Shown: positions 10,424 to 21,236 of the stretch, in pieces
How positions within the stretch are numbered: the stretch's first letter is position 1
Layout: each line of letters opens with the position of its first letter
Source of the DNA: Flavobacteriales bacterium
GTDB taxonomy: Bacteria > Bacteroidota > Bacteroidia > Flavobacteriales > Flavobacteriaceae
DNA: 64,000 nt
Reading direction: 5' to 3'
NCBI GenBank assembly: GCA_016777325.1
Contig: JADHRQ010000002.1
Location: forward strand, 1 to 64,000
Position numbers and translations under genes: made by a program
The notes under the pieces: generated by a model
What the model was told of the DNA's origin: nothing
Databases searched by the model: none
What the model saw: the letters and a program-made list of their open reading frames with translations, nothing else

Positions 10424-11239
10424 ATGGAGCAAATTATTGAATACTTTTCTGGACTAAACCCAATACAAGGAGCTCTTTACGCAACTTTATTTACATGGGG
10501 AGTTACAGCCCTAGGAGCATCAACAGTATTCCTTTTTAAATCAATGAGTCGAATGGCACTAGATGGTATGTTAGGATTTACAGGTGGAGTTATGGTGGCT
10601 GCAAGTTTTTGGAGTTTATTATCTCCTGCGATAGAGATGAGTGCTGGAGAAGGTTTTGTTAAAGTAATGCCCACAGCAATTGGATTTGGATTGGGTGCAT
10701 TATTTATTTTTGCAATTGATAAAGTTTTACCACACATTCATATAAATTTTAAAGAATCGGAGGGAATAAAAACTCCATGGAGAAGAACAACACTTTTAAC
10801 TTTAGCTATAACTCTTCATAATATACCTGAAGGACTTGCTGTTGGAGTTTTATTTGGTGGAGTAGCAGCGGGCATACCAGAAGCCTCTATTGCTGGAGCT
10901 GTTGTTTTAGCTTTTGGAATTGGTCTTCAAAATTTTCCAGAAGGAATAGCTGTTGCTATGCCTTTAAGAAGATCTGGAGTTAGTAAATTTAAGAGTTTTT
11001 GGTATGGACAATTATCTGCAATTGTTGAACCAATAGCAGGTGTTATAGGGGCATTAGCTGTAACATTTTTTACTCCTTTATTGCCATATGCTCTTGCTTT
11101 TGCAGCAGGTGCAATGATTTTTGTTGTTGTTGAAGAGGTTATTCCTGAAACACAGCAAGATAAACATACTGACATAGCTACATTAGGATTTATAGGAGGA
11201 TTTATAATTATGATGATTCTTGATGTTGCTTTAGGTTAA
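10424..11239 (+). CDS. ZIP family metal transporter
   Basis: ITLHNIPEGLAVGVLFGG and LQNFPEGIAVAMPL motifs; start probably at MEQIIEYF (10424) rather than upstream TTG 10400. Confidence 0.92.
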   Translation: MEQIIEYFSGLNPIQGALYATLFTWGVTALGASTVFLFKSMSRMALDGMLGFTGGVMVAASFWSLLSPAIEMSAGEGFVKVMPTAIGFGLGALFIFAIDKVLPHIHINFKESEGIKTPWRRTTLLTLAITLHNIPEGLAVGVLFGGVAAGIPEASIAGAVVLAFGIGLQNFPEGIAVAMPLRRSGVSKFKSFWYGQLSAIVEPIAGVIGALAVTFFTPLLPYALAFAAGAMIFVVVEEVIPETQQDKHTDIATLGFIGGFIIMMILDVALG

Positions 11240-11240
11240 T

Positions 11241-12287
11241 TTATTGGTTAAAAGAATCCCAACCTGAGCTATTGATGTTTATTTTTTGACCAAGGCTAGT
11301 TATCATACAATTGTCATCTTTCTTTTTTACAGAGGAACCAATAATAGTTAACTGTTCACAGTTACTTATTTTCTTTTCATGTCGTTTTGAAACAGTAAAT
11401 AAAACCTCGTAGTCTTCACCTCCATTAAGATAAGCAACTGAGTAGCTTAGTTTAAACTCATCACAAGCTTTTTTTGTTTCTTCTGATATAGGTATTTTAT
11501 CCTCATATATGTGAAAAGAAAACCCTGAAGAATTAGATAAATGACTTATCTCAGTTGAGAGACCATCACTAATATCAATCATTGAAGTTGGAGTAATTTT
11601 AAGCTCTTCTAAAAGATTTACGATATCAATTCTTGCCTCTGGTTTCAACTGTCTTTGAATGCAATAAGTATAGCTACTTAAGTCAGGCTGAGAATTAGGA
11701 TTAACTTCAAATACTTTTTTTTCTCTTTCAAGAATTTGAAGACCCATATAAGCTGCACCTAAATCACCAGATACAACAAGCAGATCATCTTCTTTTACAC
11801 CTTTTCTTTGTGTTATTTTTTTACTATCAGTATTTCCAATACAAGTAACAGAAATCATTAATCCTTTATTTGATGAAGTTGTGTCTCCTCCAATTAAGTC
11901 AACATTATAATATGAACAAGCTAATCTAATACCTTCATATATTTCCTCAAGAGCCCTTACTTTAAATCTATTAGAAACTGCAATTGAAACCAAAATATGA
12001 GATGGTTTGATATTCATAGAAATAATATCAGAAATATTAACTACAACACTTTTATAACCTAGATGTTTAAGTGGGACATATGACAAGTCAAAATGAACTC
12101 CTTCAACTAAGATATCTTGAGATATTGCAAGTTTGGTTTTTTCAAATTTTAAAATAGCTGCATCATCTCCAATATCTAAAATTGTTGAATCATTTTTAAT
12201 CTTAAATGATTTTGTTATTCTATTAATTAGATCTACTTCACTTATGCTTTGTAGATCACTTTCATCTTGATATTTATTCTCGTTCAT
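11241..12287 (-). CDS. thiL: Thiamine-monophosphate kinase
   Basis: IGDDAAIL, VNISDIISMNIKPSHILVSIAVS, GGDTTSS motifs. Confidence 0.93.
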   Translation of the reverse strand: MNENKYQDESDLQSISEVDLINRITKSFKIKNDSTILDIGDDAAILKFEKTKLAISQDILVEGVHFDLSYVPLKHLGYKSVVVNISDIISMNIKPSHILVSIAVSNRFKVRALEEIYEGIRLACSYYNVDLIGGDTTSSNKGLMISVTCIGNTDSKKITQRKGVKEDDLLVVSGDLGAAYMGLQILEREKKVFEVNPNSQPDLSSYTYCIQRQLKPEARIDIVNLLEELKITPTSMIDISDGLSTEISHLSNSSGFSFHIYEDKIPISEETKKACDEFKLSYSVAYLNGGEDYEVLFTVSKRHEKKISNCEQLTIIGSSVKKKDDNCMITSLGQKININSSGWDSFNQ

Positions 12288-12391
12288 ACATTAAAAGTAA
12301 CTTAATTGATCTATTATTTTAACTAATACATCATAACATAATTATAGATTTATTAACAGCTATTATTGTTTAAAAAAGCCTGATTTATATG

Positions 12392-12399
12392 TATATTTG
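12392..12399 (+). promoter_or_regulatory. Putative -7 element TATATTTG upstream of suf operon
   Basis: TAnnTTTG match 27 nt before sufB ATG; TTG about 22 nt upstream. Confidence 0.45.
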
Positions 12400-12425
12400 C
12401 AAAAAGTTATTAAGGCTTAATTCTT

Positions 12426-13871
12426 ATGGCATATACCGAAGACGAATTAAAAAAAGAACTTGAAACCAAGGAGTACGAATATGGTTTTTACACAGACATA
12501 GATTCTGAAACATTTCCTGTAGGCTTGAATGAAGATGTTGTTAAAGCAATTTCTAAGAAAAAAAATGAACCAAAATGGATGACAGATTGGCGATTAGACG
12601 CTTTTTCATCCTGGAAATCAATGAATGAACCTGAGTGGTCAAATCTTCATTACAAAAAACCAAATTTTCAGGATATTTCTTATTATTCTGCGCCAAAGAA
12701 AAAGCCAAATCTAAATTCTCTTGATGAAGTTGATCCTGAATTATTAAAGACATTTAACAAATTAGGAATTTCTTTGAAAGAGCAAAAAAAATTAAGTGGA
12801 GTGGCTATGGATGTTGTTATTGATTCAGTATCAGTTGCTACTACATTCAAAGATACACTAGAGGAAAAGGGAATCATTTTTTGTTCTATTTCAGATGCAA
12901 TTCAAAATCACCCTGAATTAGTAAGAAAACACTTAGGAACTGTTGTTCCAAAAAAAGACAACTATTATGCTGCTCTAAATTCTGCTGTATTTTCAGACGG
13001 ATCATTTTGTTATATCCCTAAAGGGGTCAGATGTCCAATGGAATTATCAACTTATTTTAGAATTAATCAAGCAGGGACTGGTCAGTTTGAGAGAACCCTT
13101 GTTATAGCTGATGAGTCTAGTTATGTTAGTTATCTTGAGGGCTGTACTGCTCCATCTAGAGATGAAAATCAACTTCATGCTGCAGTTGTTGAACTTATAG
13201 CTCTTGATGATGCAGAGATTAAATATTCAACAGTTCAAAATTGGTTTCCAGGTGATAAAAATGGAAAAGGTGGGGTGTTTAACTTTGTTACTAAAAGAGG
13301 AATTTGCCATAATAGATCTAAAATATCATGGACTCAGGTTGAGACAGGGTCTGCTGTAACATGGAAATATCCATCATGTATTTTGAAAGGAAATAATTCT
13401 ATTGGAGAGTTTTATTCAATAGCTGTAACTAATAATTTCCAACAAGCTGATACAGGCACCAAGATGATTCATGTTGGTAAAAATACCAAGAGTACTATTA
13501 TTTCAAAAGGTGTATCTGCTGGGAGATCTCAAAATAGCTACAGAGGTCTTGTTCAAATTTCACCACTTGCAAAAAATGCTAGAAATTTCTCTCAGTGTGA
13601 TTCATTACTTATGGGAAATGATTGCGGTGCTCATACCTTCCCATATATTGAAGTTCAAAATAAAACAGCACAAATTGAGCACGAAGCAACAACAAGTAAA
13701 ATCGGTGAAGATCAAATTTTTTATTGTAATCAAAGAGGTATTGACACAGAAAAGGCTATAGCTTTAATTGTTAATGGGTTTAGTAAAGAAGTGCTTAACA
13801 AGTTACCTATGGAATTTGCAGTAGAAGCTCAAAAATTGCTTGAAATATCTCTTGAGGGATCAGTAGGATAA
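12426..13871 (+). CDS. sufB: Fe-S cluster assembly protein SufB
   Basis: 481 aa with SufB signatures ([30 protein letters not shown]); operon context. Confidence 0.97.
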   Translation: MAYTEDELKKELETKEYEYGFYTDIDSETFPVGLNEDVVKAISKKKNEPKWMTDWRLDAFSSWKSMNEPEWSNLHYKKPNFQDISYYSAPKKKPNLNSLDEVDPELLKTFNKLGISLKEQKKLSGVAMDVVIDSVSVATTFKDTLEEKGIIFCSISDAIQNHPELVRKHLGTVVPKKDNYYAALNSAVFSDGSFCYIPKGVRCPMELSTYFRINQAGTGQFERTLVIADESSYVSYLEGCTAPSRDENQLHAAVVELIALDDAEIKYSTVQNWFPGDKNGKGGVFNFVTKRGICHNRSKISWTQVETGSAVTWKYPSCILKGNNSIGEFYSIAVTNNFQQADTGTKMIHVGKNTKSTIISKGVSAGRSQNSYRGLVQISPLAKNARNFSQCDSLLMGNDCGAHTFPYIEVQNKTAQIEHEATTSKIGEDQIFYCNQRGIDTEKAIALIVNGFSKEVLNKLPMEFAVEAQKLLEISLEGSVG

Positions 13872-13881
13872 AATTTTATAT

Positions 13882-14631
13882 ATGTTAGAAATCAATAATT
13901 TACATTGTCAAATAGAAGATAAACCCATACTTAAGGGAATAAATTTAAAAATAAATAAAGGTGAGATACATGCCATAATGGGTCCAAATGGATCTGGTAA
14001 AAGCACACTAGCTAACGTAATATCAGGACATGAAGATTATGAAATTACAAAGGGTAATATTTATTTTAAGGATCAAGAGATAAACGAACTTAGTCCAGAG
14101 GAAAGAGCTCATGCAGGAGTATTTTTGTCTTTTCAATATCCAGTTGAAATTCCAGGCGTAACTGTTACTAATTTTATTAAAACAGCAATTAACGAATCAA
14201 GAAAATCTAAAGGGCAAGAAGAGATGCCTTCAAGCGAAATGTTAAAAAAAATAAGAGAAAAAGCGTCGCTTCTAGAGATTGATTCTAATTTCTTATCTAG
14301 ATCATTAAACCAAGGTTTTTCTGGTGGAGAGAAAAAAAGAAATGAAATATTTCAAATGGCGATGATGGAACCAGAACTAGCAGTTTTAGATGAAACAGAT
14401 TCAGGTTTAGATATAGATGCTCTAAAAATTGTAGCTAATGGAGTGATAAAATGTAGTAATGAAAATAACTCGGTTTTAGTTATAACTCATTATCAAAGAC
14501 TACTTGATTATATAGTCCCAGACTTTGTTCATATTATTATGGACGGAAAAGTTGTTAAGTCTGGAGATAAAGATCTTGCAAAAAAAATTGAGGATATAGG
14601 ATATGATTGGTTAAAAAAAGATAATTCCTAA
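13882..14631 (+). CDS. sufC: Fe-S cluster assembly ATPase SufC
   Basis: GPNGSGKSTLANVISGHEDYEIT, SGGEKKRNEIFQM. Confidence 0.97.
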   Translation: MLEINNLHCQIEDKPILKGINLKINKGEIHAIMGPNGSGKSTLANVISGHEDYEITKGNIYFKDQEINELSPEERAHAGVFLSFQYPVEIPGVTVTNFIKTAINESRKSKGQEEMPSSEMLKKIREKASLLEIDSNFLSRSLNQGFSGGEKKRNEIFQMAMMEPELAVLDETDSGLDIDALKIVANGVIKCSNENNSVLVITHYQRLLDYIVPDFVHIIMDGKVVKSGDKDLAKKIEDIGYDWLKKDNS

Positions 14632-14632
14632 A

Positions 14633-15949
14633 ATGAAATTTCAAGAAAAACTATTAGACTCATTTATTGCCTTTGAACAGGATATAGATTTGTTAAGCCC
14701 TATCCATATTGATAGAAAAAATGCATTAAAACGCTTTGAGAAACAAGGGTTTCCATCTAAGAAAGATGAATCATGGAAGTACACATCACTAAAATCAATT
14801 ATTCAAAAAAACTATAATCTCTCTTCAAAATCTGATAAATCAGTTGAATTAAGAGATGTAAAAGAATATTTCTTAAATGATCTTGATTCTTTTAAAATTG
14901 TTTTTGTAGATGGAATTTATAGTCCTTTTTTATCTAAAACTACTCATGATGGAATGGATATATGTGTTCTTTCTGCTGCTCTATCTAAAGATAAGTACAA
15001 GAGTACATTAAAAAAATATTTTAATCAGATAGTGCCAAAAGATCAAAGTTTAGCCTCATTAAACACCTCATACACCAAAGAAGGTGCATATATTTATATT
15101 CCAAAAGGTGCATGTCCAGAAGACCCGGTTCAAATAATGCATATTTCTACAGGTAATCAAGAATCTATTTGGCTTCAGCCAAGAAACCTTATAATTGCTG
15201 ATAAAAATGCAAAAGTTGAAATTATTGAAAGACACCAAAGTCTCAAAGATCACTCTGTTGTAACTAATAGTTTAACTGAGATTTATGCTGAAAAAAATTC
15301 TTTTATAGATTATTATAAAATTCAAAATGATTTAAATTCTGCTACTCTCATTGATAATACTTTTATTAGTCAACAAAGAGATAGCAATGTTAGCGTCCAC
15401 ACCTTTTCTTTTGGAGGAAAACTTACTAGGAACAATTTGAATTTCTATCAAAAAGGAGAGAATATACAGTCCACATTGAAAGGAATTACTATTCTTGAAT
15501 CAAATCAACATGTTGATCACAATACTTTAGTCAATCACGAGCAACCAAATTGTGAAAGTCATCAAGATTATAAAGGAATTTTTTCAGACAGATCAGTGGG
15601 TGTTTTTAATGGTAAAATTATGGTTGAAAAGATTGCTCAAAAGACGAATGCTTTTCAACAAAACAATAATATCTTGATAGATAATAATTCAAAAGTCAAT
15701 ACGAAACCTCAACTTGAAATTTTTGCTGATGATGTAAAATGTTCTCATGGATGTACTGTTGGTCAGCTTGATAAGGAGGCGTTATTCTATTTAAAAACAA
15801 GAGGTATTCCTGAAAAAGAGGCAAAGGCACTATTAACTTATGCATTTGCTAATAATATTTTAGAAAGTGTCAAGACACCTAATCTTAAAAGAAGAATTAA
15901 TTCACTAATTGCTAAAAAACTAGGAGTAAATCTTGGTTTTGATCTATAG
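14633..15949 (+). CDS. sufD: Fe-S cluster assembly protein SufD
   Basis: C-terminal SufBD core (DDVKCSHGCTVGQLDKEALFYLKTRGI). Confidence 0.97.
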   Translation: MKFQEKLLDSFIAFEQDIDLLSPIHIDRKNALKRFEKQGFPSKKDESWKYTSLKSIIQKNYNLSSKSDKSVELRDVKEYFLNDLDSFKIVFVDGIYSPFLSKTTHDGMDICVLSAALSKDKYKSTLKKYFNQIVPKDQSLASLNTSYTKEGAYIYIPKGACPEDPVQIMHISTGNQESIWLQPRNLIIADKNAKVEIIERHQSLKDHSVVTNSLTEIYAEKNSFIDYYKIQNDLNSATLIDNTFISQQRDSNVSVHTFSFGGKLTRNNLNFYQKGENIQSTLKGITILESNQHVDHNTLVNHEQPNCESHQDYKGIFSDRSVGVFNGKIMVEKIAQKTNAFQQNNNILIDNNSKVNTKPQLEIFADDVKCSHGCTVGQLDKEALFYLKTRGIPEKEAKALLTYAFANNILESVKTPNLKRRINSLIAKKLGVNLGFDL

Positions 15950-17164
15950 ATGCTAGATGTATATAAAATAAGAGAAGACTTTCCTATTCTTAGTAAGAAA
16001 ATAAACGATACTGATTTAATTTATTTTGATAATGCAGCTACATCTCAAACTCCTAATCAGGTAATAGATGTAATTTCTGATTATTATAAAAATTATAATT
16101 CTAATATTCATAGAGGATTACACTCATTAAGTGTAGATGCTACAAATAAATATGAAGAAACTAGACTAAAAGTTAAAGAACATTTTGGAATAACTCATAA
16201 TCATGAAATAATATTTACTTCAGGAACAACACATGGAATTAATATCATTTCATCTGGATTAGAAAAAATGATTTCTTCAAAAGATGAGTTAATTATTTCA
16301 GAGATGGAACATCATTCAAATATAGTTCCATGGCAAATGTTATGTGAAAAGACAGGAGCAAAATTAAAAGTTATACCAATTAATGAAAATGGAACTTTGA
16401 AAATTGATGAATATAAATCTTTACTAACACCAAATGTAAAATTTGTATTTATAAGTCATGTCTCTAATACTCTAGGAATACTAAATCCAATTAAAGAAAT
16501 AATTGATCTTGCACATAAAAACAAGAGTAAAGTTTTAATTGACGGAGCTCAAGGAGCAGCTCACTTTAAGATTAACTTATCTGAGTTGGATGTTGATTTT
16601 TATGTGGCTTCTGCTCATAAATTATGTGGTCCTACTGGCGTCGGATTTCTTTACGGTAAATCAGATTTACTTAACTCACTTCCACCTTATCAAGGTGGTG
16701 GTGAAATGATATCGAATGTTACATTCGATAAAACAGAGTATGCAGATCTACCTCATAAATTCGAAGCAGGAACTCCTAATATTGCAGGAGTTATTGCATT
16801 TGGAGCTGCGCTTGATTATATGAATTCTATAGGCTTTGAAAATATTGATGCTTATGAAAAAACATTGTTAGATTATGCTACTGAAAACTTGAGAAAAATT
16901 GATAACATCAAAATTTATGGTGATGTGGATGAAAAGATATCGGTTATATCTTTTAATATTGCAGATCATCATCCTTCTGATATAGGTTCAATTTTAGATC
17001 AGTTTGGTATAGCTGTCAGAACAGGACAACATTGTACCCAACCAATTATGGACCATTTTAAAATACCTGGAACAGTTAGAGCATCTTTTTCATTCTATAA
17101 TACAAAAAGTGAAATAGATTTATTTATTGATGCAGTTAAAAAGGCTGTAAAGATGTTAGGATAA
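15950..17164 (+). CDS. sufS: Cysteine desulfurase SufS
   Basis: FDNAATSQTP, ASAHKLCGPTGVGFLYGK, VRTGQHCTQP. Confidence 0.97.
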   Translation: MLDVYKIREDFPILSKKINDTDLIYFDNAATSQTPNQVIDVISDYYKNYNSNIHRGLHSLSVDATNKYEETRLKVKEHFGITHNHEIIFTSGTTHGINIISSGLEKMISSKDELIISEMEHHSNIVPWQMLCEKTGAKLKVIPINENGTLKIDEYKSLLTPNVKFVFISHVSNTLGILNPIKEIIDLAHKNKSKVLIDGAQGAAHFKINLSELDVDFYVASAHKLCGPTGVGFLYGKSDLLNSLPPYQGGGEMISNVTFDKTEYADLPHKFEAGTPNIAGVIAFGAALDYMNSIGFENIDAYEKTLLDYATENLRKIDNIKIYGDVDEKISVISFNIADHHPSDIGSILDQFGIAVRTGQHCTQPIMDHFKIPGTVRASFSFYNTKSEIDLFIDAVKKAVKMLG

Positions 17165-17180
17165 TTGATTAATTTTAGGT

Positions 17181-17603
17181 GTGAAAAGTATTCAGGAAAA
17201 ACAAAATCAAATAATTGATGAATTTAATTTCTTTCAAGATTGGACTGAAAAGTATCAATATCTAATAGATTTAGGTAAAAGTCTTCCTGACTTTGATCAA
17301 AATAATAAAATAGATTCTAATCTTATTGATGGATGTCAAAGTAAAGTTTGGCTTAATTCTTCTTTTAATGATAACATAGTTATATTTGAAGCTGACAGTG
17401 ATGCTATAATTTCAAAAGGGATTATTTCTCTTTTGATTAGAGTTTTTTCAGGCCATAACCCAAAAGATATTTTGGAAGCGAATATTGATTTTATAGAAAA
17501 AATAGGATTAAATAGTCACTTATCTCAAACAAGAGCTAATGGACTGCTTTCAATGATAAAACAAATAAAAATTTATGCTTTAGCATATCAAGTAAAAAAG
17601 TAA
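17181..17603 (+). CDS. sufE: SufE family sulfur acceptor (GTG start)
   Basis: LIDGCQSKVWL active-site Cys motif; follows sufS. Confidence 0.95.
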   Translation: MKSIQEKQNQIIDEFNFFQDWTEKYQYLIDLGKSLPDFDQNNKIDSNLIDGCQSKVWLNSSFNDNIVIFEADSDAIISKGIISLLIRVFSGHNPKDILEANIDFIEKIGLNSHLSQTRANGLLSMIKQIKIYALAYQVKK

Positions 17604-17605
17604 AA

Positions 17606-17932
17606 ATGACAAATAATAAAAATAATACTGAAGATTTAGGAGAAAAAATTGTTAAGGAACTAAAATCAATTTTTGACCCTGAAATTCCTGTTGATATTTA
17701 TGAGTTAGGATTAATCTATGATGTTTTTGTTAATGAAGATAATGAAGTAAAGATCCTAATGACTCTTACAACACCAAATTGCCCTGTTGCAGAAACTCTT
17801 CCTCAAGAGGTAGAAGAAAAGATTAAATCCTTAGATGAAGTTAAAACTGCTGAAGTTGAGATTACATTTGATCCTCCTTGGACAAAAGACCTTATGAGTG
17901 AAGAAGCTAAATTAGAACTAGGATTTCTGTAA
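17606..17932 (+). CDS. DUF59 / SUF system Fe-S assembly protein
   Basis: IFDPEIPVDIYELGLIYDV, TLTTPNCPVAETLP, VEITFDPPWTKDLMSEEAKLELG. Confidence 0.94.
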   Translation: MTNNKNNTEDLGEKIVKELKSIFDPEIPVDIYELGLIYDVFVNEDNEVKILMTLTTPNCPVAETLPQEVEEKIKSLDEVKTAEVEITFDPPWTKDLMSEEAKLELGFL

Positions 17933-17939
17933 CCAATTA

Positions 17940-18812
17940 ATGAGATATTTTGTTCTTATTCTTATTTCTTCGATAAATCTCTATTCTCAGGAGATAGTTG
18001 AAAAAGATTCTCTTTGGACAACTAGAGGAAATATTGCAGTCTTATTAAATCAAACAGGATTTAGTGATTGGATAGGGGGTGGTACAAATAACTTTTCAGG
18101 TACTTTGAAATTTGATTACGAATGGGAATATAAAGATAAAGGATGGGACTGGTTGACTAATGTTGAGTCAGCATTTGGACTTGCTAAATATAAGAATGCT
18201 CCTTTTGCAAGAAAAATCGATGATAGAATTTTAGTTCAATCAATTATAGGTAAAGAATTTTCAAGAAATTTATCTTTTTCTGCTTTTTTCAACTTCACAT
18301 CACAAATTGGAAATGGATTTAAATACAAAAAAGATTCTGAAAATAATGAAATTAGAGAACTGACAACTAGAATCTTTTCTCCTGCATATTTTCAATTAGG
18401 TTCAGGGTTTTTATGGAAAAAAGATGAAAGATTATGGGTAAATTACTCTCCTCTTGCTACAAGATTAATTTTAGTGAGTAAAAATTTTACATCTAGTTTG
18501 CCTGAAAATGAAACATACTTTGGAGTTACTCAAAATAAATCTTCAAGATATGAGCTTGGCTCAAACTTAACCTTTCATTCCGAAGGAGCTATTTCTGAAA
18601 ATGTAAACTATAAGCAAGATTTAAAGCTATTTTCTAATTATCTAGAAGATCCATCCAACATTGACCTTGATTATTTAGTACAAATAGAAATTGATGTAAA
18701 TCCATTACTTTCAACACAGTTAATATTCCAATTGATTTATGATGATAATGCTGTTGCTAGACTTCAGGTAAGAGAAGTATTTGGAGTGGGTGTTCAACTA
18801 AAATTAAATTAG
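17940..18812 (+). CDS. DUF3078 domain-containing protein, exported
   Basis: Signal peptide, WTTRGNIAVLLNQTGFSDWIGGGTNNFSG N-terminus and beta-rich body. Confidence 0.85.
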   Translation: MRYFVLILISSINLYSQEIVEKDSLWTTRGNIAVLLNQTGFSDWIGGGTNNFSGTLKFDYEWEYKDKGWDWLTNVESAFGLAKYKNAPFARKIDDRILVQSIIGKEFSRNLSFSAFFNFTSQIGNGFKYKKDSENNEIRELTTRIFSPAYFQLGSGFLWKKDERLWVNYSPLATRLILVSKNFTSSLPENETYFGVTQNKSSRYELGSNLTFHSEGAISENVNYKQDLKLFSNYLEDPSNIDLDYLVQIEIDVNPLLSTQLIFQLIYDDNAVARLQVREVFGVGVQLKLN

Positions 18813-18813
18813 T

Positions 18814-20106
18814 TTGGAAAAGATCAACATACTAATTATTTCATATTATTGGCCACCATCAGGTGGTTCTGGAGTTCAAAGGTGGATGTATTTTGCAAAA
18901 TACCTAAAAAAACTAAAGTGTAATCCAATTGTTTTAACTGTAGATCCGAAATTTGCTTCATATAATTTAAAGGATTCATCACTAATTAATCAAATTAAAG
19001 ATATTGAAACATATAAGACGTACAGCCTTGAAGTTCTTAGTTTATATTCCATAATTAAGTCAGGAGATAAAACTAAAAGTATTCCTCAATCTTATATTCC
19101 AAATAAATCAATTTTTGATAAACTTTCATCTTTTATAAGACTAAATTTTTTTATACCAGATTCAAGAATTGGATGGAATTATTTTGCTTTTAAAAAGGCA
19201 AAAGAAATTATTAAACACAATAAAATTGACTATATTATTACTACTGGCCCTCCTCATTCTTCTCACTTAATCGGTCAAAAAATTTATAATAAGTATAAGT
19301 TAAAATGGATTGTTGATTTGAGAGATCCTTGGTCTGAGCTTTTTTATTTGAAAAGTAAATTCAGATTTAGTTTTTCAAAAAAAATAAACGATCGACTGGA
19401 GTATAAAGTTCTAGAAAATGCTGATGCTATAATTACAACAGTAGGAGGTAGATATCATAAAATTCTTAGTGGTAAAATTTCAAATCCAAATAAAATTCAT
19501 AAAATTTACAATGGATATGATAAATTAAATTATGATAAGATTAAAGAAATTAAACCAAGCAAGTATAATATTGTCTTTACAGGAGTGCTAACTAAAAATC
19601 ATAACTATGAGATTTTTCATGAAGTTTTAAAAATACTTAGCCCAAGTAAACAAAATTTAAATATGGTTTTTACTTTAGCAGGAAGAATTGATAAAAATAT
19701 TACTAAAGTTTACTCTGATGAAATTGAATTGATAAATAAAGGATACGTAGATCATGATATTGCCATAAGTATAATTAAGTCATCACATTTATTAATTAAT
19801 TTTAACTATAAAGAGACTGAAGAAACAGATATGATTTCTGGAAAACTAATTGAGTATTTAGCATCAGGCACTCCAATAATTAACTTTTCAAATTCAGCTA
19901 AAGAATCGCATGAGGTGTTAAAATTATCTCCAAAATCATTTAATGCAAACATTAATAATGTTAAGCCAGTTGTTGATTTTATAAAAAGTGAATATAATGA
20001 CTGGGCCGAAGGCAATTACAAGAAGCAAAGTCTTAAAAATATTGATTCTCTCTCAAGAGAAAGTCTAACTAAAAAGCTTCTAAAAATAATTAAAGGAATT
20101 AAGTAA
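18814..20106 (+). CDS. Glycosyltransferase, family 4-like (TTG start)
   Basis: ISYYWPPSGGSGVQRWMYFAKYL, ITTGPPHSSHLIGQ, GKLIEYLASGTPIIN. Confidence 0.88.
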   Translation: MEKINILIISYYWPPSGGSGVQRWMYFAKYLKKLKCNPIVLTVDPKFASYNLKDSSLINQIKDIETYKTYSLEVLSLYSIIKSGDKTKSIPQSYIPNKSIFDKLSSFIRLNFFIPDSRIGWNYFAFKKAKEIIKHNKIDYIITTGPPHSSHLIGQKIYNKYKLKWIVDLRDPWSELFYLKSKFRFSFSKKINDRLEYKVLENADAIITTVGGRYHKILSGKISNPNKIHKIYNGYDKLNYDKIKEIKPSKYNIVFTGVLTKNHNYEIFHEVLKILSPSKQNLNMVFTLAGRIDKNITKVYSDEIELINKGYVDHDIAISIIKSSHLLINFNYKETEETDMISGKLIEYLASGTPIINFSNSAKESHEVLKLSPKSFNANINNVKPVVDFIKSEYNDWAEGNYKKQSLKNIDSLSRESLTKKLLKIIKGIK

Positions 20107-20671
20107 TAAATTTAAAGAAGCCTAAAACTTCTTTAGGGACAAGATCATCTATTTTTTTATTAGATTTTATAAGCTCTCGTATATGACTGCTTGAAATTTT
20201 TATTTTGGGAGCATCAACCAACTTGATGTTTCTATTTGTCAAAATTTCATCAGGTATTTTTTGGTTTGTATCTCTTGGATAAACATAAACTTCAGCAATC
20301 TCAATAATTTTTTCATAGTCCTTCCATTTATTAAATCCAACTAAATTATCCTCACCAATCAATAATATTAATTTATTGTATTTATGTCTCTTTTTAAATT
20401 CCTTCAAAGTATCAATTGTAAAATTAGGCTTGGACATTTTAAATTCAATATCAGAAACTCTAACATTATCAAACTTTTTAAAAACTATTTCAGCCATTTG
20501 AAGCCTTTCCTTATCATTAATTAATCCATCCTCCTTTTTAAATGGACTTTGAGGGCTTATAACAACTAATACTTCATCTAATTCTGGTAATTTAGAAAAA
20601 TATTCAGCTAGGGTTACATGGCCATTATGGATAGGATTGAAAGTGCCAAGATACAAGCCAACATTACTCAT
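20099..20671 (-). CDS. nadD: Nicotinate-nucleotide adenylyltransferase
   Basis: GLYLGTFNPIHNGHVTLAEYF, KISSSHIRELI. Confidence 0.95.
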   Translation of the reverse strand: MSNVGLYLGTFNPIHNGHVTLAEYFSKLPELDEVLVVISPQSPFKKEDGLINDKERLQMAEIVFKKFDNVRVSDIEFKMSKPNFTIDTLKEFKKRHKYNKLILLIGEDNLVGFNKWKDYEKIIEIAEVYVYPRDTNQKIPDEILTNRNIKLVDAPKIKISSSHIRELIKSNKKIDDLVPKEVLGFFKFIT

Positions 20672-21236
20672 TTTCTATAAATTTTTTAATCATTGAAAAA
20701 GCAATTTCTTTAGATTCTTTAAGATCACTATTAATTATAATATTATCAAATTTTGAAGCAAAATCTAATTCATTTTTTGCTTTTTTTATTCTCATACTAA
20801 TTTCATCTTTTGAAATATCCCCTCTCTCAATTAATCTTTTTTCTAAAATTTCAAGACTAGGAGGCATAACAAAAACAGAATGAGTTTCTTTAGGAAACAT
20901 TTTCTTTATATTAACCCCTCCTTCTACGTCTATGTCAAAAATTACAATTTTTTCCTCTTTCCATATTCTTTTTAATTCTGATTTAAGTGTTCCATAAAAG
21001 TAACCTCCATAAACTTCTTCATATTCAACAAATTCACTCTTTTTAATTTTCTCCTTGAACTCATCATCAGTTAAAAAATAATAATCTTTACCATCTTTTT
21101 CACTACCTCTTTTTTTTCTAGATGTTGCAGAAATAGAAAATTCTAAATTATTAAACTGGGACAGTAAATACTTTACTAAAGTTGTTTTACCTGCTCCAGA
21201 GGGTGCTGAAAAAACAATAAGTTTTTTACTATTCAT
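20664..21236 (-). CDS. gmk: Guanylate kinase
   Basis: VFSAPSGAGKTTLVKYLL, ISATSRKKRGSEKDGKDYYFL. Confidence 0.97.
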   Translation of the reverse strand: MNSKKLIVFSAPSGAGKTTLVKYLLSQFNNLEFSISATSRKKRGSEKDGKDYYFLTDDEFKEKIKKSEFVEYEEVYGGYFYGTLKSELKRIWKEEKIVIFDIDVEGGVNIKKMFPKETHSVFVMPPSLEILEKRLIERGDISKDEISMRIKKAKNELDFASKFDNIIINSDLKESKEIAFSMIKKFIENE

